A DNA stretch of 64,000 nucleotides from JAPXSY01 sp033812795 (GCA_033812795.1 JAPXSY010000004.1:29996-93995), one strand, 5' to 3'; shown: positions 8,978 through 17,935, counted from the stretch's first letter. Notes: a model not told the origin generated them from the sequence alone. Translations and numbers: made by a program.

Positions 8978-10357
8978 TTATTCTTCCTTCTTTAAATCGG
9001 TTTCGGGGAGGAGGGTCGTGCCCATGGCCAAGTCCAAAGTGGCGCGGGCGATCGCTTCCTGATAGCGTGTTTGTACGAGAATAACCTGAGCGGTGTCGCG
9101 TTCGGCTTCGGCCTCGAGGCTGTCCTTGGCCGGGATCAGGCCGGCGCGCATCTTTTCGCGGTAGTCGTTGCTTTTGAGGTCGAATGCGCGATGGTTCTGG
9201 GTCGCGACGCGGTAGGCGTCCGTCGCGTCCTGTATCCCCATATGCGCGCGGGTCACCTCCAGCATGATGCTGAGAAAGAGAGATTCACGGCTCAATTCAG
9301 CGGACGTGCGCTCGACCTTGGACGAGCGGTAACGCGCGACATTGGCAAAGCCGTCAAAGAGCTTCCAGGTTCCGGCAAGTCCCAGCTTCCAGTTGTGCAG
9401 GCGGTCCATCGACGTATTGTCGGCATAGGTGCCGGTCCAGAACCCCATCACATTGGGCAGGAAATCGCAGAAGGCTTGGCGGACCTGGTGGTTGCGCATG
9501 ACCACATTCCGGTCAGCCATCGCAAGTTCCGGGTGGCTGGAGAGTGCCTGCAGCACGCGCTCTTCAAGGGTGGTGTCCGGTAGGGCGGATTCGTCAGGGG
9601 CACCTGCCAGCTTGATGGAGGCATCCGGCGCGAGCCCCAGCGTTAGGAGCAAGGCCCCGCGCGCGGTGACGAGCCCGCGCTCCGCCTGCGACAGGGCTGC
9701 GGCGCGATCTTCGTAGCGGGCACGCGCCAGCTCCCGCTCCCATACGGTGCTCATGCCCTCGGCGGCCAAACTGTCGATGCGGCGGAAGGTCTCCTGCGCG
9801 GCATCCCGCTGCGCGGTGAGCGCATTGATGATCTCCTCCTGAACGAGGCAGGTGTAATAATCGCGGGTGGTCTCCAGCACGATGACCTGCCGGACGTAGT
9901 GCGCGGCAACTGCGGCGATCTCCGTCTGCTGGCGACGCGCGGCGTAGAGGAACCAGACCGAGGGGGTGAGGATCGGCACATCGACGTTAAGCGCGGCATC
10001 GCTGAAAGAGCGGCGTTCAAACGCCATGAGGCCGCCTCCGACCGTGTTGGGGAAGCGGTTGCGCGTGGCCGAGGCGGCCAACGTCATTTTCGGCAGGAAC
10101 TCCGAGAACGCGATGTCTTTGCCGAGGCGGGCGAGTTCGTGCCGCAGGTCGGCTTGGCGGGCCTCGTAATTGTTTGTCATCGCGATCGTCAGACAGTCCT
10201 GCAAAGAGAGCGGCTGCGCCAACAGGGCGGCGGTCTGCGCGTCGAGGTCACGCCGGAAGTCTTCGGTGTGCTCGCTCCGCGTCTGCTGCGCGTCATAGGT
10301 GCTGCATCCACACCATGTGAGGACGATCAGAGAAAGAAAAATAGGCTTAAGATTCAT
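8978..10357 (-). CDS. TolC family outer-membrane efflux lipoprotein
   Basis: Outer-membrane channel of the efflux system, 459 residues from the ATG at 10357. The start was chosen because a lipoprotein signal follows directly (MNLKPIFLSLIVLTWCGC); the frame extends further upstream but without a signal peptide. Two OEP repeats with long amphipathic helices are visible, each containing Ala/Arg/Glu-rich stretches and the LTIAMTNNYEARQADL-type segment common in TolC/NodT proteins. It is the first gene of the four-gene operon. The promoter at 10407-10435 lies about 50 bp upstream. Confidence 0.93.
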   Translation of the reverse strand: MNLKPIFLSLIVLTWCGCSTYDAQQTRSEHTEDFRRDLDAQTAALLAQPLSLQDCLTIAMTNNYEARQADLRHELARLGKDIAFSEFLPKMTLAASATRNRFPNTVGGGLMAFERRSFSDAALNVDVPILTPSVWFLYAARRQQTEIAAVAAHYVRQVIVLETTRDYYTCLVQEEIINALTAQRDAAQETFRRIDSLAAEGMSTVWERELARARYEDRAAALSQAERGLVTARGALLLTLGLAPDASIKLAGAPDESALPDTTLEERVLQALSSHPELAMADRNVVMRNHQVRQAFCDFLPNVMGFWTGTYADNTSMDRLHNWKLGLAGTWKLFDGFANVARYRSSKVERTSAELSRESLFLSIMLEVTRAHMGIQDATDAYRVATQNHRAFDLKSNDYREKMRAGLIPAKDSLEAEAERDTAQVILVQTRYQEAIARATLDLAMGTTLLPETDLKKEE

Positions 10358-10406
10358 TGTCAATGTTTGTGGGTTGCCGGGCCTATCCCGGGTTGAACGG
10401 GGCGGG

Positions 10407-10435
10407 ATAATACAGGTTCGGATTATCCGAATCAA
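10407..10435 (-). promoter_or_regulatory. Predicted promoter of the tolC-adaptor-RND-marR operon
   Basis: On the minus strand TTGATT (10430-10435), a 17-bp spacer and TATTAT (10407-10412) match sigma70 boxes well. The palindrome at 10417-10431 overlaps the spacer and the -35 edge, a classic repressor position. Confidence 0.65.
10417..10431. promoter_or_regulatory. Perfect palindrome, candidate MarR operator
   Basis: TTCGGATTATCCGAA is a perfect 7+1+7 inverted repeat lying between the -35 and -10 boxes. A dimeric winged-helix repressor such as the operon's own MarR protein would block RNA polymerase here. Assignment to this MarR protein is inference. Confidence 0.5.
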
Positions 10436-10491
10436 GACCAAATTTGTGTTTTTTTAACGCAGAGACGGGGAGACGCAGAGGGTTGAGAGAA

Positions 10492-10526
10492 GTTCATTAG
10501 TTGATTAGTTCATTAGTGCATTAGTT
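10492..10526. repeat. Short AT-rich ATTAGT tandem repeats
   Basis: About four imperfect 8-9 bp units of the form TTCATTAGT/TGATTAGT/GCATTAGT in the gap between the efflux operon and uvrA. Just before them (10457-10480) is the GCAGAGACGGGGAGACGCAGAG motif in two halves, and at 10541-10565 GGTCGCGGGTCGA-type repeats. No gene is seen in 10442-10728. Confidence 0.6.
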
Positions 10527-10728
10527 TTGGCATGATCGCAGGTCGCGGGTCGAATGTCGCGGGTCAACCTCTCTTATTGCGGCCACCCAGTGGTCGCAAC
10601 CGTGAGAGTAAAACAGGGTGACCATCTCAGGGCGACGCCGAATAGGGGCACGGGTTTTCCAAATACCGGGAAGGTGCTCATACCATGACCGCGAAACGCT
10701 GGCTTGGATCGCGTGCGGAAAAGAGCGG

Positions 10729-10757
10729 TTGACGCCTTTGGGGAGGCTCCGTACACT
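10729..10757 (+). promoter_or_regulatory. Predicted sigma70-type promoter of uvrA
   Basis: TTGACG (10729-10734), a 17-bp spacer and TACACT (10752-10757) lie about 90 bp upstream of the uvrA start. No obvious LexA-type box is recognised. Confidence 0.6.
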
Positions 10758-10844
10758 TCCTTCCCTATCAGGGGATCAGGCGGCGGACGCGGACGGTCTC
10801 CGGAGGCCTGGCCGGGGGCGGACTTGTCCGGCGCGGTGATCTTT

Positions 10845-13673
10845 ATGACAGACATCCTCATCAGTGGCGCGCGGCAGCATAATCTCAAGAATGTCGATGT
10901 GCGCATCCCGCGTGATTCGCTTACGGTGATCACCGGGCTCAGCGGTTCCGGCAAATCGTCGTTGGCGTTTGACACGCTCTATGCCGAGGGGCAGCGCCGG
11001 TATGTCGAGAGTCTCTCGGCCTATGCGCGGCAGTTTCTGGACCGGATGCAGAAGCCCGACGTGGACCATATCGAAGGGCTGTCGCCCGCGATCGCAATCG
11101 AGCAGCGGACATCCGGCGGGAATCCCCGCTCCGTCGTGGCCACGGTGACGGAGATCCACGATTATCTGCGCCTGCTGTACGGCAGCATCGGACAGGCGCA
11201 TTGTCCCGAGTGCGGCAAACCGGTGGGGCGGCAGAGCGCGGAGCAGATCGTGGACCGCCTGTCGGGCGAGCCAGCGGGAAGCAAGCTGATTCTGCTGGCA
11301 CCTTTGGTGCGGGGACGCAAGGGTCGGCATGAGGAGGTGCTCGAGGCGGCCCGGCGTCAGGGTTTTGTCCGGATCCGTGTGGATGGGAACCTGTTTGCGT
11401 TGGACGACGTGCCGCGGCTGGAGAAGAACAAAGCGCACACCCTTGAGGTGGTGGTGGACCGGCTGGTGGCGGGGGACGGGGTGCATGCGCGGCTCACCGA
11501 CTCGGTCGAGTTGGGGCTGAAACAGGGTAACGGCCTCATTCTGGTGCAGGTGACCCGGCCGGACGGTAAGACGCGCGAGGAGGTGTTTTCCGAAAAGAAT
11601 GCGTGTCCGGATTGCGGGATCAGTTTTGAAGAGCTAAAGCCGCGGTCGTTCTCCTTCAACAATCCGTATGGCGCCTGTCCGGTTTGTGCGGGATTGGGCG
11701 CCCAATTGGTTTTTGACGAGGAGCGGGTGGTGCCGAACAAAACCCTGTCGCTGGCCGAAGGCGCGATTCAGCCCTGGCGTCACGGCGGGTTCCGCATGGT
11801 GGTTTACTACAAACACCTCACCAAGGCGGTGGCTGCGGCGTACGGGGTGGATTTGAACACGCCGTATCAGGAGTTGCCCGAGCGTTTCCGGCAGATTCTC
11901 CTGCACGGTAGCGGGGAGGAACCGGTGACGCTGCGGTTCTGGATGCGCGGTGCCTGGCGCAAAACCGAAAAGCCGTTCGAAGGCGTGCTGCCGAGTCTGT
12001 TGCGGCGCTACAACGAATCGGAGTTTGACGAGGTGCGGGAAAAACTCCGGCAATACATGAGCCGTCAGACCTGTCCGGCCTGTCAGGGGGCGCGTCTGCG
12101 TCCCGAGGCCCGCGTCTGCACCGTGTCAGGCCGTTCGCTGGTGGAGGTGATGGCCATGACGATCCGGCAGGGGGTGGCGTTTTTCGACAAACTGAAGTTG
12201 GATGCGGCGCAGGCGGCGGCGGTCTCCGAGGTGTTGAAAGAGATTCGCCGCCGGCTCGCGTTCCTTTCGGATGTGGGGCTCGATTATCTCTCGCTCGACC
12301 GGGAGAGTTCGACCCTTTCCGGCGGCGAGATGCAGCGCATTCGGCTGGCCACGCAGATCGGGTCCGGGCTGGTCGGTGTGTTGTATGTGCTGGACGAGCC
12401 GACGATCGGTCTTCATCCGCGTGACAACGAGCGGCTCATCGGCATGCTGCGCCGGCTGCAGCGGCGCGGCAACACCGTGGTGGTGGTCGAGCATGACGAG
12501 GAGATGATCCGAAATGCGGACCACATTGTGGATTTGGGGCCCCGGGCCGGACGTCAGGGTGGCGAGGTGGTGTATCAGGGAGGGTTAAAGGGACTGCTGG
12601 CCAGCAGGCATTCCCTGACGGCCGATTACCTGACCGGACGCATGCGGATCGCGATCCCTGAGGCGCGCGTCCAACCGGGTCCGGCCCGGCTCACCATCAA
12701 GGGGGCTGCGGAAAACAATCTCCGGAACATCGATGTGGAGATCCCGCTCGGTTGTTTCGTCTGTGTGACGGGGGTCTCCGGGTCCGGCAAATCCACACTG
12801 GTGGGCGAGATACTCAAGAACTACCTGTTCCGCCATTTCTACGGTTCCAAAGAGCGCGTGGGGGCCTGCAAGAAAATCACCGGGATCGAAGGGATCGACA
12901 GCGTCATCGAGATTGATCAGAGCCCGATCGGGCGCACGCCCCGCAGCAACCCAGTCACCTACACCGGGGCCTTCACACCGATCCGCAGCCTGTTCGCCGC
13001 CACGCCCGCGGCCAAGGTGCGCGGGTACGGTCCGGGGCGCTTCAGCTTCAACGTCAAGGGCGGTCGGTGCGAAGTGTGCAAGGGGGACGGCGTGCGCTGT
13101 CTGGAAATGCACTTTCTGCCGGATGTGTACGTGACCTGCGAGCAATGCGGCGGGCAGCGTTACAATAAAGAGACACTGGAGGTCCGGTACGGTGGCAGGA
13201 ACATCTCCGAGGTGTTGAATCTGACGGTGGACGAGGCGCTCGAGTTCTTTGCCCCGGTGCCGGCGGTCGCCAAGAAACTGCGGACTCTATCCGAGGTCGG
13301 GTTGGGATACATTCATTTGGGTCAGGCCTCGACGACCCTTTCGGGGGGCGAGGCGCAGCGCATCAAGCTGGCCGCCGAACTGTCGAAGCGCTCGACCGGC
13401 CGGACGCTGTATCTGTTGGACGAGCCGACGACCGGCCTGCACTTCGCGGATATTCACAAACTGCTCGATCTCCTGTTGCGGTTGCGTGAATCCGGCAACA
13501 CGGTGGTGGTGATCGAACATAATCCGGATGTGATCAAATGTGCGGATCACCTCATTGATCTCGGGCCGGGCGGGGGGGACGAGGGCGGGTGGCTGGTTGC
13601 GACCGGCACGCCGGAGGAGGTCGCCGCCTGCCCGGACTCCGTGACGGGACGCTTTCTGAAGCGGCATCTGTGA
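10845..13673 (+). CDS. uvrA: Excinuclease ABC subunit UvrA
   Basis: Damage-recognition ATPase of nucleotide excision repair, 942 residues, the normal length. The start at 10845 gives MTDILISGARQHNLKNVDV, matching UvrA N-termini. There are two ABC ATPase cassettes: P-loops GLSGSGKSS (about residue 31) and GVSGSGKST (about 643), and LSGGE signatures near 491 and 831. Zinc-finger cysteines are present at CPECG (about 120), CPDCG and CPVCAG (about 254-285), CPACQG (about 410) and the C-terminal CEVC...CEQC pair (about 742-768). No Shine-Dalgarno sequence is obvious. The gene is monocistronic, with uvrB absent from the window. Confidence 0.98.
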   Translation: MTDILISGARQHNLKNVDVRIPRDSLTVITGLSGSGKSSLAFDTLYAEGQRRYVESLSAYARQFLDRMQKPDVDHIEGLSPAIAIEQRTSGGNPRSVVATVTEIHDYLRLLYGSIGQAHCPECGKPVGRQSAEQIVDRLSGEPAGSKLILLAPLVRGRKGRHEEVLEAARRQGFVRIRVDGNLFALDDVPRLEKNKAHTLEVVVDRLVAGDGVHARLTDSVELGLKQGNGLILVQVTRPDGKTREEVFSEKNACPDCGISFEELKPRSFSFNNPYGACPVCAGLGAQLVFDEERVVPNKTLSLAEGAIQPWRHGGFRMVVYYKHLTKAVAAAYGVDLNTPYQELPERFRQILLHGSGEEPVTLRFWMRGAWRKTEKPFEGVLPSLLRRYNESEFDEVREKLRQYMSRQTCPACQGARLRPEARVCTVSGRSLVEVMAMTIRQGVAFFDKLKLDAAQAAAVSEVLKEIRRRLAFLSDVGLDYLSLDRESSTLSGGEMQRIRLATQIGSGLVGVLYVLDEPTIGLHPRDNERLIGMLRRLQRRGNTVVVVEHDEEMIRNADHIVDLGPRAGRQGGEVVYQGGLKGLLASRHSLTADYLTGRMRIAIPEARVQPGPARLTIKGAAENNLRNIDVEIPLGCFVCVTGVSGSGKSTLVGEILKNYLFRHFYGSKERVGACKKITGIEGIDSVIEIDQSPIGRTPRSNPVTYTGAFTPIRSLFAATPAAKVRGYGPGRFSFNVKGGRCEVCKGDGVRCLEMHFLPDVYVTCEQCGGQRYNKETLEVRYGGRNISEVLNLTVDEALEFFAPVPAVAKKLRTLSEVGLGYIHLGQASTTLSGGEAQRIKLAAELSKRSTGRTLYLLDEPTTGLHFADIHKLLDLLLRLRESGNTVVVIEHNPDVIKCADHLIDLGPGGGDEGGWLVATGTPEEVAACPDSVTGRFLKRHL

Positions 13674-13745
13674 GGCGCGCTGACGCTTTTTGGGGGGAGG
13701 GAACGTGGGATGTGTCCGTCATGCCTGTCGCGAAGCATGGGCGGG

Positions 13746-13789
13746 GGACGGTTCCCTGAACCGTCCGCGGACGCCTCGGGGAGGCGTCC
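13746..13789. repeat. REP-like double hairpin, copy 1
   Basis: Two adjacent perfect hairpins: GGACGGTT/AACCGTCC with loop CCCTG (13746-13766) and GGACGCCTC/GAGGCGTCC with loop GGG (13769-13789). The second hairpin recurs exactly at 14096-14116. It follows uvrA and could also act as a transcription barrier, but there is no U-run. Confidence 0.8.
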
Positions 13790-13832
13790 CTGCCGTGAAC
13801 CTAAAAAGAGCAGTTGAACCTTCAACTCTCTT

Positions 13833-14037
13833 GGGTTTCTGGGTTTCAAGGTTTCTGGGTTTCAGGGTTTCATCGGGGTCGGGATCGGGATCGCTATCGG
13901 GTTTCTGGTTTCAGGATTTCATCCAAATCGGGATCGGGATCGGGTTTCAAGGTTTCAGGGTTTCTGGTTTCAAGGTTTCTGGTTTCAGGATTTCATCCAA
14001 ATCGGGGTCGGGATCGGGATCGCTATCGGGATCGATT
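13833..14037. repeat. GGTTTC / GGGATCGGGATC low-complexity repeat block
   Basis: Mixed tandem repeats of GGTTTC(A/T)GG and GGGATCGGGATCGCTATCGG units. A longer direct repeat (GTTTCTGGTTTCAGGATTTC and following bases) begins at 13901 and again at 13975, a 74-bp period. No credible gene lies in 13674-14158; short frames here only translate the repeats. Related ATCGGTATCGCTATCGGG units recur at 25015-25070. Confidence 0.8.
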
Positions 14038-14061
14038 GCTTCACCACGTGACAAAAGGTAG

Positions 14062-14116
14062 GGCGGTTTCCCCGTAAACCGCCGCCGGGCCATGCGGACG
14101 CCTCGGGGAGGCGTCC
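14062..14116. repeat. REP-like double hairpin, copy 2
   Basis: Hairpin GGCGGTTT/AAACCGCC (14062-14083) followed by the same GGACGCCTC/GAGGCGTCC hairpin as copy 1 (14096-14116). The two copies bracket the GGTTTC repeat block between uvrA and pssA. Confidence 0.8.
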
Positions 14117-14158
14117 CTGCCGCACTTTCGGAGTTCGGCGTTCGATGTCCAACATTCG

Positions 14159-15016
14159 TCAATCTTGGGCAGTGGGCGGGGGAGACGGCGCGGCAGCGGT
14201 TTTCCTGTGTTCCCGGCGCAACAAGTTCCGGAAGGCCGCACCGCAGACAGGGATGGAGAGCAGGTAGAGGATGCCGATGATCCCCAGGGTCAGCCAGAAC
14301 TGGGAGACGAGCATGCCGATCAGGAACATGACGGTCAGCAGTACCGGCATCAGATAGCGGGGCGGCACGTGCAGGTTTTTGGCGGAGAGGGTCGGAAAAC
14401 GGCTGGCCATGAGGATGCCGCAGAGTAGCAGCATGCCTCCCCCGATCCACGGGGATTGCAGGAAGGACGCTCCGGTGTGGAGATGCCAGATCGCGGGCGT
14501 CAGGACGAGTCCCGCGGCGCCGGGCGCAGGCAGGCCCATGAAAAACGGTTTCCAATGCGGCTGGGTCGGACCGCCGTCCAGCATGATGTTGAACCGCGCG
14601 AGGCGGAAGGCGCAGCACATGGCGTAGAAAAGCGCCAGCGCCCAGAACAGGCCGCGGAACGAATAGGCGGCACTGTCGCGCGCCACGGTCTCCATGATCC
14701 AGAAGTAGACGAAAAGGGCCGGTGCCACGCCGAAGCTCACGAAATCGGCGAGGGAATCCAGTTCCGCGCCGAGTTTGGAAGTGGCGCGCAGCATGCGCGC
14801 CACCCGGCCGTCCAAGCCATCCAGCACGCAGGCGATGATGATCGCGATCACGGCGTTGCGGCTGTGCCCCTCATACCCGCTGCAACTGTAACGGATCGAG
14901 GTGATGCCGCTCGCCGCCGCCATCAGCGTGACGAGGTTCGGGATCATTGACCGGACCGGCACGCCACGGCGCGCGCGGACCTTGTGCTTACGTTTGCGGA
15001 AACGGAATTTGCCCAT
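14159..15016 (-). CDS. pssA: CDP-diacylglycerol--serine O-phosphatidyltransferase
   Basis: Makes phosphatidylserine from CDP-diacylglycerol and L-serine at the inner membrane. 285 residues. The CDP-alcohol phosphotransferase signature is complete: DG at 66-67, DG at 69-70, AR at 73-74, G83, D87 and D91. A basic N-terminus precedes several hydrophobic helices, and the C-terminal tail is Lys/Arg/Pro-rich. It is followed in the pathway by psd, encoded just upstream on the same strand with a 23-bp gap, so the two form a phosphatidylethanolamine operon. Confidence 0.95.
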   Translation of the reverse strand: MGKFRFRKRKHKVRARRGVPVRSMIPNLVTLMAAASGITSIRYSCSGYEGHSRNAVIAIIIACVLDGLDGRVARMLRATSKLGAELDSLADFVSFGVAPALFVYFWIMETVARDSAAYSFRGLFWALALFYAMCCAFRLARFNIMLDGGPTQPHWKPFFMGLPAPGAAGLVLTPAIWHLHTGASFLQSPWIGGGMLLLCGILMASRFPTLSAKNLHVPPRYLMPVLLTVMFLIGMLVSQFWLTLGIIGILYLLSIPVCGAAFRNLLRREHRKTAAAPSPPPTAQD

Positions 15017-15039
15017 AATGGTATCTGGAAAAACGTGTG

Positions 15040-15666
15040 TTAGAGTCGGGCGATTTCGGTTTCGCCCGCGACCATCACTTGCCCGAGACGGACGGTGGGC
15101 GTCACGCCGGGCGGGAGATACACATCCACCCGGCTGCCGAAGCGGATCAGGCCGAAACGCTCGGCCCGTTCCAATGTCTGGCCTTCGTTGACAAACCGGA
15201 CGATGCGGCGGGCGATGAGCCCCGCGATCTGCACCACGGCAAACAGTTGGCCCGAATGCGCGCGCAGGAGATAAAGCTGGCGTTCGTTGTCTGTGCTGGC
15301 CTTGTCGCGTGACGCGTTGAAAAAGGCACCCGGCACGTAACGGGTCTTCACCACGGTTCCGGCCGCGGGCATCCGGTTGACATGGACGTTGAACACGCTC
15401 ATGAAGACGCTGACGCGCCAGACCGGTGTTTCATCCTCCGTCAGCTCGATGGGGAAAGGGAGCTGCGTGATGAGGCTGACGATCCCGTCCGCCGGGCTGA
15501 CCACGGCGCGGGGATCAGCGGGCGGCACACGCTCCGGGTCGCGGAAAAAGAGGTAAACCCCGTAGGTCAGCAGCACTCCCGGCAGACCCAGCGGAAGGCG
15601 GATCCATGTGAGCAGCAGGGCGATCCCTGCGGCCGCGAACACCCAAGCGCGGCCCTCCGGGTGCAT
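15040..15666 (-). CDS. psd: Phosphatidylserine decarboxylase (short, PSD-A type)
   Basis: Pyruvoyl-dependent enzyme that converts phosphatidylserine to phosphatidylethanolamine. From the ATG at 15666 it has 208 residues (MHPEGRAWVFAAAGIALLL), close to the short proenzyme family; the frame is open further upstream to 15765 but family length favours this start. Seen are the N-terminal membrane helix, FFRDPER, VVSPADG, NVHVNR and the C-terminal self-cleavage site FGSRVDVY (Gly177-Ser178), where Ser becomes the pyruvoyl group. Confidence 0.93.
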   Translation of the reverse strand: MHPEGRAWVFAAAGIALLLTWIRLPLGLPGVLLTYGVYLFFRDPERVPPADPRAVVSPADGIVSLITQLPFPIELTEDETPVWRVSVFMSVFNVHVNRMPAAGTVVKTRYVPGAFFNASRDKASTDNERQLYLLRAHSGQLFAVVQIAGLIARRIVRFVNEGQTLERAERFGLIRFGSRVDVYLPPGVTPTVRLGQVMVAGETEIARL

Positions 15667-15806
15667 CCGGGGGAAAAGAAAGCGTTTACAGGACAAATCT
15701 GGTGTACTCACAAGAGAAAACCCCAATGAAAAAACCAGTATGTCAGGAGAGGGGGGGCAATGCAAGAACGGAACGAAAATCGGCGGCGACCGCGAAAGAT
15801 TTCGCG

Positions 15807-15835
15807 TTGCGTCGCGTGCGCGGACCTGATAAAGT
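15807..15835 (+). promoter_or_regulatory. Predicted promoter of the adk-map-ribosomal block
   Basis: TTGCGT (15807-15812), a 17-bp spacer and TAAAGT (15830-15835). The -10 box ends 13 bp before the adk ATG, so the leader would be very short and no Shine-Dalgarno sequence is visible, hinting at near-leaderless translation. Confidence 0.4.
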
Positions 15836-15848
15836 TACACGCCCATAC

Positions 15849-16496
15849 ATGAAAATAGTCGTTCTTCTGGGTGGACCGGGTTCGGGGAAAGGCACCATCG
15901 CCACGCGGCTGGTGGCTGCGGACCGCACGTTCCGTCATGTTTCGAGCGGAGATCTTTTGCGTGAGGCGGTGCGGCTTCAAACGGATGCGGGGCGTGAGGC
16001 GGACGGGTATATGAAGCGGGGCGAGTTGGTGCCGGACGAACTGGTCGCCGCGATGATCCGGGAATGGATGGGGCGGTCCGGCGAGGGTGCGAGCACTCTG
16101 CTGCTGGACGGATTCCCCCGCACGGTGCGGCAGGCCGAGATTTTGGACGAGACGGCGGCTGGTTGCGGGGCCGAGCTTTCCGCGGCCGTGTTGCTTGAGG
16201 TGGACGACGCGACCCTGTTCGACCGGATTGCCGGACGGCGCGGTTGTCCAGGATGCGGGGCGGGGTATCACGTGACGAATATCCCGCCCAAGCGGGAGGG
16301 CGTGTGCGATGTGTGCGGGAGCGCACTGGTGACCCGGAAAGACGACAGTTTCGAGACGGTGCGGAACCGGCTGGAGGTGTATCGGAACCAGACCCTTCCC
16401 CTGATTGATTTTTATCGGGCGCGAGGCGTGTTGCGGCGGGTGGCCGGCACGGGGCCGATTGAGGGGATTGTGGATCGGGTCAGGTGCGCGATATGA
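15849..16496 (+). CDS. adk: Adenylate kinase
   Basis: Interconverts ATP + AMP and 2 ADP in the cytoplasm. 215 residues from the ATG at 15849 (MKIVVLLGGPGSGKGTIATRL), the usual long form. The P-loop is GGPGSGKGT, the AMP-binding part includes DGFPRTVRQAE, and the LID carries four cysteines (CPGC near residue 133 and CDVC) as in zinc-binding adenylate kinases. Its stop overlaps the map start by 4 bp. In many genomes adk follows secY; here it starts the block and is divergent from psd. Confidence 0.96.
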   Translation: MKIVVLLGGPGSGKGTIATRLVAADRTFRHVSSGDLLREAVRLQTDAGREADGYMKRGELVPDELVAAMIREWMGRSGEGASTLLLDGFPRTVRQAEILDETAAGCGAELSAAVLLEVDDATLFDRIAGRRGCPGCGAGYHVTNIPPKREGVCDVCGSALVTRKDDSFETVRNRLEVYRNQTLPLIDFYRARGVLRRVAGTGPIEGIVDRVRCAI

Positions 16497-17263
16497 TGGC
16501 GATACCGGTGAAAAACGCTGCGGAGTTGGAGGCGATGCGCGTGAGCGGCAGGATGACCGCGGAGGTCCTGCGGCAGGTGGCGGAGGCGGTGCGGCCGGGC
16601 GTGACGACGGGTGAGTTGGATGCCCTGACCCGGCGGCTCATCGGGGAGATGGGGGCCAAACCCTCGTTTCTCGGGTACCGCGGGTATCCGGGCGCGATTT
16701 GTATTTCGATCAACGATGAAGTGATCCACGGCATTCCGGGAAGCCGGGTTGTGCAACCGGGTGACGTGGTGAGCCTTGACGTAGGAGTGTATTACAACGG
16801 GTTCAACGGGGATTCGGCCACCACCGTGATGGTGGGGGTCCGGGATCCCGATACGATCCGTCTGGTGGAGGCGACCCGCCGCGCATTGGCGGCGGGAGTG
16901 GCCGCTGTCAGGCCGGGTGCCCGGCTCTCCGATGTTTCGCATGCGGTGGAAAGCGTCGCGCGGGCATCGGGGTGTTCGGTGGTCCGGGATTTCGTCGGTC
17001 ACGGCGTGGGGCGTCATCTCCACGAGGAACCGCAGATCCCGAACTACGGGTTGCCCGGACGCGGTCCCGTCCTGAAGCCGGGGATGACGTTGGCGATTGA
17101 GCCGATGGTCAATCTCGGCAGGCCGGAAGTGGCCGTTTTGGATGACGGGTGGACCGTGGTGACGCGGGACGGGAAACCGTCCGCGCACTTCGAGCACACC
17201 GTGGCCGTGCTCGAAGAAGGGGCGGAGATTCTGACGCGGTCAGAGAATTTCCAAACTTTGTGA
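16493..17263 (+). CDS. map: Methionine aminopeptidase, type I
   Basis: Removes the initiator Met from nascent proteins. 256 residues from the ATG at 16493, which overlaps the adk stop as ATGA; a GTG nine bases upstream would add three residues. Metal ligands are recognisable: the two Asp in SLDVGVYYNGFNGDSATT, the His in VGHGVGRHLHEEPQIPNYG, the Glu in MTLAIEPMVN and the Glu in HFEHTVAVLE. It has no N-terminal zinc-finger extension. Confidence 0.96.
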   Translation: MMAIPVKNAAELEAMRVSGRMTAEVLRQVAEAVRPGVTTGELDALTRRLIGEMGAKPSFLGYRGYPGAICISINDEVIHGIPGSRVVQPGDVVSLDVGVYYNGFNGDSATTVMVGVRDPDTIRLVEATRRALAAGVAAVRPGARLSDVSHAVESVARASGCSVVRDFVGHGVGRHLHEEPQIPNYGLPGRGPVLKPGMTLAIEPMVNLGRPEVAVLDDGWTVVTRDGKPSAHFEHTVAVLEEGAEILTRSENFQTL

Positions 17264-17324
17264 TAGACAGGGCGACGGACTTTTGGTTCAATCTAAAACC
17301 TTTTTTTGAACAAGGGAAAAGACC

Positions 17325-17438
17325 ATGAAGGTTCGCAGTTCAGTGCGGCGCATTTGTGAGCGTTGCCGGGTGGTACGTCGCAAAGGCGTCGTTCGCATCA
17401 TTTGTACGAATCCCCGCCATAAGCAGCGCCAAGGTTAA
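17325..17438 (+). CDS. rpmJ: 50S ribosomal protein L36
   Basis: A 37-residue protein, MKVRSSVRRICERCRVVRRK and onwards to KQRQG. The zinc-binding set Cys11, Cys14, Cys27 and His32 is intact, so this is the zinc (C+) form. It lies between map and rpsM as in many bacteria, but infA, which often sits here, is absent. Confidence 0.96.
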   Translation: MKVRSSVRRICERCRVVRRKGVVRIICTNPRHKQRQG

Positions 17439-17453
17439 CGGAAGAGGACAACC

Positions 17454-17858
17454 ATGCCGAGATTGATGGGTGTGGATATCCCGGGCAGGAAGCGTGTGGA
17501 ATACGCGCTCCGGTATATTCATGGAATCGGTCCCAAACGGGCCCGTGACGTGGTCGAGTTTTGTAAAATTGACCCGGCCAAAAAAGCGGACGATCTCTCG
17601 CCGGACGAGATCCGGCAGATCGTGGCGCACATTCAGGACAAATACCGGGTGGAAGGCGATCTCCGGCGTGAGGTTTCGCAGAACATCCGCCGTCTGATCA
17701 GCATTGGGACGTACCGCGGATTGCGCCATAAGCGCGGGCTGCCGGTACGCGGGCAACGGACCCGCACCAATGCGCGGACCCGGAAGGGTGGAAAACGGAC
17801 GGTGGGTGCGGTGCGTGACAAGATGGCACGGGCGGCCATCAAGGCCAAGAGCTCCTAA
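17454..17858 (+). CDS. rpsM: 30S ribosomal protein S13
   Basis: Small-subunit head protein contacting the P-site tRNA and bridge B1. 134 residues: MPRLMGVDIPGRKRVEYALR at the start, the YIHGIGPKRA helix-hairpin-helix, and the GTYRGLRHKRGLPVRGQRT motif. The tail is Lys/Arg/Ala-rich. It starts 16 bp after rpmJ. Confidence 0.97.
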   Translation: MPRLMGVDIPGRKRVEYALRYIHGIGPKRARDVVEFCKIDPAKKADDLSPDEIRQIVAHIQDKYRVEGDLRREVSQNIRRLISIGTYRGLRHKRGLPVRGQRTRTNARTRKGGKRTVGAVRDKMARAAIKAKSS

Positions 17859-17935
17859 CAACCCGGCGTCGGCACGGCTCTCTGCTGTTAGCGCAGGGGG
17901 AAGGTGCCCGCCACACCATTTAAAGGCTGAGACGC

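Noticed and set aside
13690..14077. Short repeat-coded frames after uvrA
   Set aside because: They only translate the GGTTTC/GGGATC repeats.
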